Part shown: positions 46,835-57,825 of the stretch, piece after piece
Layout: every line of letters begins with the position of its first letter
How positions within the stretch are numbered: position 1 is the first letter of the stretch
Assembly (NCBI GenBank): GCA_031841125.1
Contig: CM063107.1
Location: forward strand, 68,149,814-68,213,813
Reading direction: 5' to 3'
DNA: 64,000 bases
Source of the DNA: Acanthococcus lagerstroemiae
Taxonomy: Eukaryota > Arthropoda > Insecta > Hemiptera > Eriococcidae
Translations under genes and position numbers: made by a program
The notes under the pieces: model-generated
Database searches by the model: none
The model's input: the letters and a program-made list of their open reading frames with translations, nothing else
What the model was told of the DNA's origin: nothing

Positions 46835-46927
46835 CGTGAAGCGCCGAGCTAGACTGGGGTCGGCATGAGCGAAGCGAGAGACGGCGGGGGCTGGACCGCG
46901 AAGCGGCCAGGGGGCGAAGTCTCCTAG
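46835..46927 (+). mobile_element. Helitron-like 3' end, stacked GAAGCG hairpins
   Basis: GC-rich run of short hairpins with GAAG-type loops (GGCGTGAAGCGCC, GAGCGAAGCGAG, CCGCGAAGCGG). The last is GGGGGCGAAGTCTCC directly followed by CTAG (46924-46927) and T, the Helitron hairpin-CTRR|T arrangement. The element's 5' TC end was not identified. Confidence 0.6.
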
Positions 46928-47123
46928 TTATGCTTTAAAAAGTCTAAAATATGCGAAATCATTCTTTTCACTCCAAAAAATGATACAAAATTCTGTGATC
47001 TGCCGAGAAGTCTTCAATATGCCGCAACTACTCCACTGGAAAAAAAATGCTAATGCATAAGATTCCTGTCCTTAATTATCATATTCATAACACTAGAGCC
47101 CTAAATACTCAAGTATAATTATC

Positions 47124-47227
47124 CGCCATTTTGGCTCACGCCGTGCCCGTCAATGCCGAACTGGCTACGCGGTACGCTCCGCATAGTTGGATTCGGCATC
47201 CACGAGCATGTATGCGCCAAAATGGCG
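47124..47227. mobile_element. Palindromic MITE, copy 2
   Basis: 104 bp. CGCCATTTTGGCTCACGCCG at the left is mirrored by GCGCCAAAATGGCG at the right, with inner GTCAATGCCGAA / TTCGGCATCCAC. The centre TACGCGGTACGCTCCGCATA is shared with 4317-4400. Confidence 0.75.
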
Positions 47228-47505
47228 ACTTATTATTCTCTCTTGTGTAGCGCTTTAATATCACGGAGCGTCTGAAAATCTGATATGAGTTGTGGTCTTG
47301 TGATTCAGCTTGTGATGAATTGAGTATTTTGATTTTTTAGGTTTAGTTATATCAAATTATCACTTCTTGGCTTAGTTACCTTCGTTTTAATCTCAGTTAG
47401 TCATTTTGCAATCGAAAATATGGGTCGAAGATTAGACGATATCTGATCGTTATAGGTCTTCGAGGGAGCCTTTTTCCTATACACGTGCAGGGACGAATTA
47501 AAAAT

Positions 47506-47746
47506 GGACGCTTTTAAACAAAAAGCTCCCAAGCGACAAAATCTGTTTTTTGAGAGAATGTAACATTAAAAGCCAACGAATACTGCCGGTTTTCAGGACA
47601 CAGCGTTTACTGATAAGCTTTTTTGAACGTGGATACACATTTTTGTATCGGGGAGGGGGACCCAATTTCAAAAAATTCTACTTTTAACGCTAATAGCTCA
47701 TTTTGTCAACAAATGCCCCTTGGAAGCTTTTTGTTTAACAGCGTCC
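47506..47746. mobile_element. MITE, 4 bp-duplication family, copy 2
   Basis: 241 bp. Left end GGACGCTTTTAAACAAAAAG, right end its near-complement ending AACAGCGTCC. Exact AAAT duplication at 47502-47505 and 47747-47750. Internal GCGTTTACTGATAAGCTTTT is shared with copy 3. Its inner inverted repeat differs from copies 1 and 3 (GCTCCCAAG rather than GGGAACCAAC), but both arms carry matching changes. Confidence 0.9.
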
Positions 47747-47859
47747 AAATAAAGAATTTACGAAAATTCCCAATGTTCCCAATTTTCTCACCCAAAACTA
47801 CAGGAAAGGAATCTATTTGGGAATAATAATAAATTTCCGGTTTTTGCCCATCCCTAAGT

Positions 47860-48108
47860 GAACGATATTCAGCAAGAGGGAACCAACTAGCAAAATCCGC
47901 TTTTTTGAGAACACATGATTCGAAGTTCAAGAGCCATGTAGAAACTATATGACATAGCGTTTACTGATAAGCTTTTTTCAACGTGAGTACACATTTTTGA
48001 ATCGGGGGCCCAATTTTTAAAAATTCTACTTTTTACGCTCTTTCCAACGATACTAATAACTCATTTTGTTCACAAATGCTAGTTGGTTCCCTTTTGCTGA
48101 ATAGCGTC
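47860..48108. mobile_element. MITE, 4 bp-duplication family, copy 3
   Basis: 249 bp with ~33 bp inverted repeats; left GAACGATATTCAGCAAGAGG, right ending TGCTGAATAGCGTCC. Exact AAGT duplication at 47856-47859 and 48109-48112. Near-identical interior to copy 1 in opposite orientation. It lies 113 bp from copy 2, same orientation. No ORF. Confidence 0.92.
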
Positions 48109-48119
48109 CAAGTAGACTA

Positions 48120-48420
48120 GGTCAGTAATATGACGTCATAGTAACCGAAACGTATCATACCCTAATGGCAATTTCTATTAATAACACGGCTGCAGACTGC
48201 AGTCGCGCAGCTCAGATCAAGATCAATGAGCACATGGCTGGAAAAGTGTCGGGTGGAACGTGGAGCGTGTCGGGGGGGGGACGTCATAGTTTTCGCTCAA
48301 GTACACCTATGGCTGTAAGATGTCATACTTTTAAGCATTGCAAATTAATCGGCTGCAGATTGCAGTCGCGCAGCAAATATCAAGATCAATGAGCACATGG
48401 AAGGAAAAATAATTCCAATA
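48120..48420. repeat. Dispersed repeat 'CTGCAGACTGCAGTCG', copies 2 and 3
   Basis: 48160-48270 has ATTTCTATTAATAACACGGC, TGCAGACTGCAGTCGCGCAG and AAGATCAATGAGCACATGG. 48346-48402 repeats CGGCTGCAGATTGCAGTCGC and the same tail. It corresponds to 43991-44294 without the 80 bp hairpin. Confidence 0.7.
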
Positions 48421-49969
48421 AAAATGTGGACCACTGAACTGAATTGTGACCATGAAGAGCTAAATCATACTAATCGGCTTCACGTAATACGCACAACTGA
48501 ACTGAACTGGAATCAAGTTCAGTGTCGCCGTGTTGGTCGGAAATAGGATGAAAAGCCAGCAAATAGACATATCCATGTCAAAAATATTCAGTGGGAGGAG
48601 CTATAGCCCCATAGCCCCTCGTTGCGTCTATGGTTACAAACCTACCCTCTAAAAGCCTTTACAGCCAAAAACACGAAAACTGAGTAAGTTCCTCAACATA
48701 CTGTTCCTGACCTATACCTGTATTTCTGTTGGGCAGAATGTGTTTCTATGCAATTAATACCTTTAGTTTGCTCGCAGATGTTTCTCATTTTAACAAGACA
48801 CGAGCACTTGTCGAAGCGTCCATGAAGAGAACAAAAAATAATTTTTTTTAATGCTCGGGTACTGGTATACCAAAACTACACAACACAGATTCTGTTACGG
48901 GCAATTTATTTCTAAGACTTTTTTTTCCCCCGATTCTCGCGGGTTGTTTTCAAAAAGGTTGGGCTATTCTCATCGAGGACACCAGGTACATCTCGTTATA
49001 CCGACCGCAAAAGCAAACCGATGATCGTTAGGCCATGAATTAATTGTTACTCACCGTGATGACAACAAAAAATCTAAAAGTCTGCGTTTAGTGTACTGTT
49101 GAAATTTCAACTCGCCCGGCCCATGTTTTTACACAGTGAGTTTACCGAAAATACTCTTACAGCGGTAAGAATGTCAGGATGTTAGAGAAACAATACTGAA
49201 TTTAATTAATCTGGAACATGCTCCTTTCTCCGAAGCTATTAATTAAATTGATGTCCATCATCAATTATACTCGTTAATTAACGCTCAACAGAATCAGGTA
49301 CTTGCACGGCCGTAGCGGAGGAATTTTTGAAGATGAGGTGCCTTGAAAATTCCAACTCAATTTTTCCAAATTGCCATCTTTCAAGTTTTTCGATTTTGAA
49401 AGGGAAAAGGTGGTCACGTTTTCTAAGGTTACAAAAACATACATCCGGAGAATAGATTTTCCGAAATTTTAAAATCAGCAGTGTTCATAGTTTTTTGGAT
49501 ACATTTAATACACTGGGAAAAATGAAAAAAAAAAACAAAAAAAACAATCGAAACCCGTTAAAGATACAAATATAGTTTCTCTCTAAGAGAAAAGTCTAAC
49601 TTGGTACACACCAGCAGATATACGTCAAAGCCATCGTATTAGCCCACTTAAGCTAATCTCTGAACCTCTCCGGTCACTTATTATGAGCATAATGAACGGT
49701 CGAAATTCATGGATACTGTACAAGCCTGTGGGTGTGTCTTAAGTTCCACGTGTGCTCCAAGATACCTCAGTTGATGGTACGTACTTTTCTGTGTGTTACC
49801 GAAATTGAATTTAGCCATCCTCAGAATAGAAGAATAAATATTGGTGCTGGGGATTCCAAAATTTTTGAAATTCCCTCCCGCCTCCCATTTCAATTCTATA
49901 ATTACAACATCAGGAAAACCCGATTATCAAAAATGAATTTAGCAGTCTTTCAAACTAGACAGCCACATA
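48421..49969. other. Unannotated stretch
   Basis: No gene. ACGGCCGTAGCGGAGGAATT (about 49308) resembles a degenerate MITE end. AT-rich elsewhere. Confidence 0.35.
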
Positions 49970-51718
49970 CAGGGTGTCTCTTTCGCAATGATCCCCCTTC
50001 CACCTGGTAAGTAGGCTACCTACCAGGACACTATGTAGATATGTTTGCATACTCTTATTTTTAAAGGGGTTAGGTTATGGTCAAATTTTGAAAAGTTTTC
50101 TATCTTTGAAATTTTTTCCTTCTCCCAACTGGAGATAGACAGAAGAATGGTGAACCAGTAGGTAATAGTAAAGGATAGTTGTGGTAACAACAGAAAAAAA
50201 AAATGGTGGGAATTGATTCAACAGGGTGTTCATAAAATTAATTTTAATACAAATTATATCAGAAAATTTTCACATTTTTACAATTTCCAGTGAAACTTGC
50301 CATCTTAGCTACCATTATTTTATGATCAATCGATTGTACATTAAAATTTCCATAAAAAAGGTCATTAGCGATTTTCTTGTATCTGGATTAGAACTGTTCA
50401 ATATGGAGTTCAAGATACCCCGTTAAGAATTATTATGGAGAAAATAATCATCTCCAGCTACTTTACCACTTCACAGAGTTATATCGTTTATTGGGCTTAT
50501 TTACCTCCCTCCTTTCGTCTATTTACCCCATATTTGAAATTGAGGTCCATACAATGAGGGGAGGGGGTCTACTATTCTGTAAAGTTTAATATGGGTACCC
50601 AATAATTGGTTCCAAAGGTCGCTAAATTCGGTTTTGGTAACATTTTGGCTATATTCCCCGAACTGTGGGGTGTACCAATGAGAAGGAGGTGAAGGTGACA
50701 GTTGTGGTAACTACACAGAAAAGTGGTTGAACATGATTTTCATAAAATAAATTTCATTTAGTACAATATTGTATTGGGAAATGTAGATATCTTTTCTATT
50801 TTTACTGTAACACTTGGGGGACGGGGAATTCATTTAGTGATGAGGAATTTATCAATATTTTTGTACTCAGTGAAATTTATTTTATGAAAATCATGTTCAA
50901 CCGCATTCCATGATCTTCAATTTTTTTCTGTGTGGTTACCATAACTGTCATCTTGCACCTCCTTCCCATCGGTATACGCCACAGTTCGGGGGAATATAGC
51001 CAAAATGTTACCAAAACCGAATTTAGCGATCTTTGGAACCAATTATTGGGTACCCATATTAAACTTTACTGAATAGTAGACCCTCTCCCCTCGTTGCATG
51101 GGCCTCAATTTCAAATATGAGGTAAACAGATGAAAGGAAGGAGGCGAATAAGCCACACAAACGATATAACTCTGCGAAGTGGTGAAGTAGCTGAAGAAGA
51201 TGATTATTATCTTCATAAGGTCGATGCATCTAAGTTGAAAAATGATAATTCTTAACTAGGATATCGTGAACTCCATTTTGAGCACTTCTAATCCAGCTAC
51301 AAGAAAATTGCTAGTGACATTTTTTGTGGGAGATTTAATGTACAATCTAAAACAAATAAAAAAATAGTAGCTTAAGAGGGCAAGTTTCACGAGAAATTGA
51401 AAAATGTGAAAATTTTTGGATATAATTTGTACTAAAATTGATTTTATGAACACCCTGTTAAACCGATTCCGACCATTTTTTTTTTCACTGGTGACTACAA
51501 CTGCACTCTACTATTACCTACTGGTACTATTTTTCTATCTATCTCCAGTCGTGAGAACAAAAAAAGATAGAAAACTTTTCAAAATTTGACTATAACTGAG
51601 CCCCTTTAAAAATAAGATATGCAAACATATCTAGATATCCACATATTGTTGGGGTAGATTACCTACTTACCAGGTGGAAGGGGGAATCATTGCAAAAGAG
51701 ACACCCTATATAAGGCGG
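49970..51718. mobile_element. Giant foldback element, ~800 bp arms
   Basis: The left end AGGGTGTCTCTTTCGCAATG (49971) and the right end complement AGGGTGTCTCTTTTGCAATG (51717) open two inverted arms that stay alignable to about 50775 and 50857, judged ~85% identical by eye. The central spacer is about 80 bp. TA lies on both sides (49968-49969, 51719-51720). Each arm contains two related subunits: AGTTGTGGTAAC...CATAAAAT occurs near 50180-50240 and 50700-50750. Only scattered short frames; no transposase. A read-through transcript would form a very long hairpin RNA. Confidence 0.9.
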
Positions 51719-52284
51719 TGGAGGACAGACCATGTGGAAGTGGATTCAATAACGAGCAGTCGAAGGAGAAGCACTACATGTGTACCTATGTTAAACGGTT
51801 TAATGTAATATTTTTATACATTTTGTAAATATAACCAGTTTACCTTCATGTATTACTTTTATGGCAATACTACGAAGAATCAATGAGGGAAGGGGACTTC
51901 AAACTTCGCAATTTTCTCTAAGATATATTCTACTTTACACCCTTCCTAATTAAGCAGCTGAGGAATTTGGTATAGTTTTGAGTTTCATACTTCGAGAACG
52001 ATTACAAAACTGGCACTTGTTTATTATTATTATTTTTTTGTTGTCTAGATTAGATATGATTTACAGATGAGTCTTCTTACGTCACTGCATCCGCTAATAT
52101 GCGATACTGTACAGCTATTTAGAAATAAAATAATAAAAAAACTTAATTTCTTATGAAGTTATGCTCATTTCATGCTTCAAGTATAATTATATTTTTAAGA
52201 ACCGAGCATGATGTATTTTCTGGTCTGCGCCACATTGCATCCAGCTGATCCTTACAGATTTCTTACAACAGCGGTAGCAGAAAA

Positions 52285-52315
<31 letters not shown>

Positions 52316-55084
52316 GCGAAAGATGAAAGACGAGAAGGAGGAAAAATTAAATGTAACGAGAATACTTCAACAATAGTAGCATAGGAAACAGGTAAACATA
52401 AAGAAATCGATACAGTGAGACTGCACATGTCTGGAATTTAACCTAATAAATTATTTTTAGAAGCGTTCGATTTTTGTCAACCGGCGTGAATGGAATTAAT
52501 AGTTCCACCCCAATGCAGTACATTTTCATTGTTGAGGATGTAATAAATCAAAGTTCGATTTATGCCGAATAAAAGAATTATAATGCAATATTACGACTCC
52601 GGCGTAACCGCAAGCGAATCCGCGTACAAAATTCGAGATAATTTCGTCAATTTCGAAATTTATTTCTTTTGAATTCTGAAATTTGGAGCAAAAGCCGTAT
52701 CCTACATCGTGTAGTAAGAACTATGAAGAAGTTTTACTCCGGATGTTATCAGCCGTTCGTGCAAAGATTTAAAAAATCCAGAGTCAAGTCTTCATTTCCC
52801 ATCTACATTTCAACTTTGAGAACTGCAGTTGTGCACAGTGGCTAAGAAAATCAAAATGTATAAAAGTATCACTCAAGATGAATTCTCAAAAAATTTCTGA
52901 ACAAAGAGTTCTCAAAGTCTAAGATTATCAAATTTCTAAACTAATCCTCCCCCTCTCCTAAAAAAATTGACCTCCTGGTGGCACTCGATAATCAGATCCA
53001 AAAATCATTTTCAGAACTGAGTTCAGTGAACTGGAATACCTATAAATGGAGTAATCACCTCGAAAACATGATCAACATTTGGTCTCAACCACCTTTCATG
53101 GCACTTCGGAGAATCCAGATGTAAAAACTGTCCTTAAAATTAAATTCAGCAACCTCTAAAACCTAAAAGTCAATGCCCACCCTGAATTTTATTTTTTCGC
53201 ACCTCCTCCTCCCTTTTCGTATCGATCTCTAAGACCATTAACCCAAACTGCGGCGCCAATCATTTTATACTCAATCAGCATCACACAGCCTATTGAAATC
53301 TATGAAAACAATGTTCTAACACAATTAAGGGCTAAAATAACAATTTTTAGTTGAAAGTGTCAAATTCCATCTTTTTTCCATAAGAAGGGGGGGGGGGCAT
53401 GAGTTTCTCTTACCCGGCTGAGCTGAAACATTCCGAACAATCCTTTATACTTATTAAAATCTATTAAAAAATAGGAGATCCTCGAAAAAAGTTGAAAATG
53501 AATTCCACCCTCATGCGCACACCCTCGGATACCTAATTAAGGGCAACGTGCTATAGCTAACAAGTTTTCTTTTCAGGTGGTGAGGAGAGAGAGCATAGCC
53601 AGCATAAAAGTCGACCATCATATTATAAAGAATTTCTCAGATAAGAAGGGGGTCATGAAGGTAAGAATTTTTTAGAGTCTGATGTTAAGATTATAAGAAT
53701 TTCCTTAAATTTTGATCCGGATCCCACTGTGCCGAAATCCGATTTTCATTACATCAATGACAATTTTCCACCAAATATCTAATTTGTATACTGAAGGGCA
53801 CCTATAGGAAGGGGTGGAAAATGACACACGAAAAAGTTCTTTGAATTTTTGAAAACCATCAAACTTATGAAAAAGTTTTCGAACTAAAATGATTCAACGC
53901 CAGATTATCCATAGTATTAGCTCTTTACAACTTTTTCAAATTAGTGCCCCCCCCCTTTTGTAAATGGGAGGTTCAAAATATAACATTCTGACACGCGATA
54001 CACAAGGTTTCATGAGAGGAATAGCGGAATTTAAAAACGTTTCAGTCACACCGAGCTGTGTGAGCAGCAGGCCGTATCCGTTTCCGTACATCCCTATCTA
54101 CCCACCCCTGGAATTTCTCTCCGTCTCCTTACTCAGAGGTATCTGTATTCTTCTTGTTTATCAGTAAAACTTCTAGAACTTTCAACAGTAAGCATAATGA
54201 AATCGCCGGAAGAGGGAGAGATAAGGTCACTCAGTTAAAATTTTGATATCAGTTTGACCCTCAGTTACAAATTGCAGTATCAGGGGAGAAGTTCGATGGC
54301 TGAGCTTCCTTAAATACCATGTGGGTATCTAATCATAATTCCTCTCGATATAACTGAATTTTATTTTGACATGAATTTGACAGTTTTGAAAACTGATGTA
54401 CCTGAGGTGGAGGTGGGACTCACGTGAAAGAGTTGAAAAACAACAGCAAGGACATCAGTATTGGGATCTTCTAGGTCACTAAACTCGATTTTGATACCAA
54501 TTTGATCTAAGTTGAAAGTTGTAGTACCAGAGACGGTTGACGATCAAATGGGTATTGAATCATAGTTTTAATGTTGCTTAATTAAATTTTGGCATTGCTA
54601 TGGCGTAATTCCGCGAAAATGGCCAAATTTATAGGCTCAGAACTTGGCTTGGAAAAAGTTGTGGGAAATTTTCTTTTTTTGGCGGAATAAGGCTTGTGTA
54701 TGTTGTGGACCAGAATGATATCATTCAGTTCGAGTTATAGTCTCAGGTCGAAGAAACCAGGACTTCTGATTGTTTTTAGCCTCCGTATGATGCTCTTTGA
54801 AGTCGACAGGGCTGGAAATTCCAAATGAGGTGTAGATAAATGAAAATTTCGGATTTCCTGAATTTCACTCAGATCCATCAAGACGAGGAGGAATGTAGGG
54901 CAGAAAATTGGTAAGTATTTTATGAAATTATACACTTTAACCCTCCCTCCTTTCTATCCACCATAGTCTAAATCGCAAATTGGAGTAATCTGGAGTATGG
55001 AGACAAAACCTCAACGAAGACCCAACGGATACGTTCAACTCTGTACTATGAGTACAAGATTTTCCAGATTGGATTTGTTGTTTC
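51719..55084. other. Unannotated stretch
   Basis: No gene. A24 tract at 52286-52309, and a TTA-rich microsatellite near 52020. 54235-54560 has two loosely similar ~245 bp blocks (CACTMARY...TTTTGATAYCARTTTGA...GTATCTAATCATA-like), possibly an old tandem repeat. Confidence 0.35.
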
Positions 55085-56129
55085 CAGAGACGAAACTTGA
55101 CTTTCAGTGTTCTTTTTTTTTGTGGGGGAGGGGAGGGGAGAAGGAAAATTTACTGACAAAATTTCTTAAAGATTTGAAAATTTGTCGATTCTTCAACCAA
55201 AACATTTTTTGATTGAAAAAAAAATAATAATAAACGAACAAACAAACGTTCTTAGAAAACGAAAAATTTAAATGAAGAGTTTCAAAACTTGCCTACTGCC
55301 AAATTATTGGGGTGTTTCACCCCTACCACCATAGTTTCGTCCCTGCAAATGCAGATTGGTACCTTATCCCCTAAGCACTCACATTTGCGCACATGAGCAT
55401 GTACCCTAGTCTGGGAGAGTAAGCTGGAATAATGCAGGGACGTACCGAAGAGTTTCTCCGGGGGGGGGGGGGAGGCAAGAAATGTGAAAGTGTCAAAAAT
55501 TCCCACGTACCAAAGCAGAAAAAAAATGAAACCTTTTGATTTGTTGGATTTCTTCAACTGACTCAACTCAGAATTCAAGCAACAAAAAAAAAAAAAAACA
55601 TTCAACTTGTTGGATTTTCTCAACCAACTTCTGAACTCAATTCCCATGTATCAAAAAAATAAGAAGGAAAAAAAAAAGAAAAATCTTTTGACTCGTTGGA
55701 TTTTTCCAACTCCGTCTGACTGAAATAGTAAATTTTCCCAACTATACTGAATGGAACATTCTTACAGGGGAGGGGGGCAATAAGTTCCTCCTGACCCCGT
55801 ATTGGTACGTCCCTGGAAGGATGTCAGAAGTACTTGAGAGGAACACACAACTTCCTTTACGCATTAGGGTGGTTGTTATTTACTCTTGGTGATCTCTTTT
55901 TCTGAATTAAATATTTTTTGAAAACTAAAAATTAGTCAACAAAATTTAAAAAAAAATTAAACTTTGATTTGTCGATTTTTTAATGAAAATATTTTTCAAT
56001 TGAAAAAAATAATCAACAAACAAACAAACATTCTTAGAAAATTAAAAATTCAAATGAACAGTTTCAAAATTTGCCGACTGCTAAATCATCGAGGGGGTGT
56101 TTCAACCCTCCCCCACAGTTTCGTCCCTG
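55085..56129. mobile_element. Composite hAT-type element with exact 8 bp duplication
   Basis: Starts CAGAGACGAAACT and ends AGTTTCGTCCCTG. Exact GTTGTTTC at 55077-55084 and 56130-56137. Inside, an ~185 bp block (TTTGTCGATT...AACAAACAAACRTTCTTAGAAAA...GGGTGTTTCA) occurs twice, at about 55165-55345 and 55970-56129, each ending with the same GTTTCGTCCCTG terminus. So the element carries a duplicated right end. A second hAT MITE is nested between the two copies. No transposase frame. Confidence 0.85.
55435..55815. mobile_element. hAT-type MITE 'CAGGGACG' family, nested copy
   Basis: 381 bp, ends CAGGGACGTACCGA and TTGGTACGTCCCTG. Flanks GAATAATG and GAAGGATG match 6/8. The interior is the family's GTTGGATTTT/A-rich blocks, longer than in the 23281 copy because of extra internal repeats (TTGGATTTYTYCAACT occurs three times). 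Confidence 0.88.
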
Positions 56130-56390
56130 GTTGTTTCACTGACGGCTCGAAGTCAGCCGATTAGGTAGGAGGCTCTTACCTAATTGACACGTTCGTCACA
56201 AGCTTTACACCTCCCAACTTCTCCAGTACATACCTAGATTACCTACATTGTGGAGATGATGTCGATTTACTAATGTATACTCTCACTACCACCTCTACTT
56301 CGAAACTCCTTGTCTGATCTGACTCAGAAAGTTCGCTTCGGACCTTGGAGAGTGAAAACCCGAACTGCGAACTAAGAAGTCATACCTATT

Positions 56391-57029
56391 ATATCAATAG
56401 TGACATGCACAAAATGCCTAAATGACATTTTACTAATTTTTTAGGAAAGTAGTTCGAAAATTTAACCTACCGTTTTCGATGCACTTAACACAACTGAGTA
56501 CCGCTACCTGGGGACTGCAACTGTGAACTATTTCGTTCTGTTATCAATACAGGCTGACAGTCTGCCTGCTTACCTCCTTGTTTCTGTATCCAACTCATTT
56601 TCGACCAAAATGTCATTTAGCATCGGCGCTGACTTGCGTAGGTGTGTGGATGAGTATGATCACCCATGTAATAAAAATACGTGGGTGAAATCACCCACAT
56701 AAGAAAAAATCATGTAGAAAAATACTGAGGAAAAAATGTTAAATTCAAGATGGTTTTGTTTCAAAATTAAAGATAATACACTCGTATTCTACTTTGATGT
56801 TCTTTTATGCTAGTTTATCCAAACGTGTTTTTATAAAATCATTTTTCAGGATGTTTGTAAATGCATGAAAATTGCGCTAAATGTAACCAGCTGGAAAAAT
56901 CCTACATTTTGACACCCATAAGGAAGACAAAGATAAAGGGGAAACGGCAGTCAGTACTCACCCACGTAAATTTTGAAAAGTCAACGCTAGTATGTCATTT
57001 AGGTATTTTGTGCGTGTCACCATCGATAT
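56391..57029. mobile_element. Inverted-repeat element, 38 bp ends
   Basis: Left ATATCAATAGTGACATGCAC ... and the complement of the right end ATATCGATGGTGACACGCAC ... match over 38 bp (to AAATGACAT). The interior has clustered CACCCATGTA / ACGTGGGTG / CACCCACAT motifs (56660-56700). No ORF with a domain. Target duplication not resolved. It sits directly beside the LINE fragment that follows. Confidence 0.7.
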
Positions 57030-57825
57030 TTGCTCTCCACCATCTACACGCCATCGACGTACAAGTAACCTTTATCTGGATGTACCTGCACACATCGAGG
57101 AACACTGGGAAATGGAATCGGCCCTGAGCTACCCAGGCCATAAACAGCAAAACACTCACTCAACCCATGCTATAGCTCAAAAAGATCTATGGTCCTACTC
57201 AACTACGCTTTTCTACGACAAATGGCTTCAAAACTGGCTTCTCCAGCCGAGTAAACTCAGAACCTTTTAAACGTGTTGCAAAGCTGAAACAACGTCATCG
57301 ATACCGCAAGTGAATCAAACCGTCTTTTGGAAAAACAGCTGCACTAATCGTGACACACTCGCATCACACATTCCTACATCCTTAATGGAACATAACCACC
57401 GATCTGCCCCCATTGCCCAGGCAACCAGCGCCTCATTGTATCACTATGCTATCGACATGCTGCAACGTTAGAGGTTTCGATACCGCCAACTTCCAGAAGA
57501 ATGATCTTCAACGACTTACCAACTAATCGTGTGTTCTATTGGGACACACTCGCATCACACATTCCTACATCCTAGAAGGAACACAACCGCCGACCTGCCC
57601 CCATTGCCCAGGCAACCAGCGCCTCATCGTATCACTATGCTATCGACATGCTGCAAATTTGGAGGATTCGATACCACCAACTTCCAGAAGAATGATCGTC
57701 AACGACTTACCAAACACATCTACCGCCGCAAGATTGTTAATATACGTATAGTTCAACTAACTTTGTAAAAGGGACATAGCCTCCATGGCATTAAGTTTTT
57801 CTCTTAAATAAATAAGTTAAAAAAT
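57030..57825 (+). pseudogene. Jockey/I-type LINE: RNase H and C-terminal remnant
   Basis: DVPAHIEEHWEMESA resembles the RNase H VPSHxGxxGNExAD block, decayed. KDLWSYSTTLFYDKWLQNWL and KLRTF match the following LINE helix. The tail HTRITHSYILEGTQPPTCPH and CPGNQRLIV is the usual HTRLTHSYLL...PP.C..C motif. The tail segment is present twice in tandem. The 3' end at AAATAAATAAG (57805-57815) suggests the original poly(A) side. Confidence 0.72.
57343..57715 (+). repeat. Tandem duplication of the LINE tail
   Basis: ACTAATCGTG begins at 57343 and 57522 (179 bp apart). Copies run through GACACACTCGCATCACACAT and CCCAGGCAACCAGCGCCTCA to ACGACTTACCA. Copy two keeps ~13 bp (TGTTCTATTGGGA) that copy one lacks. 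Confidence 0.88.
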
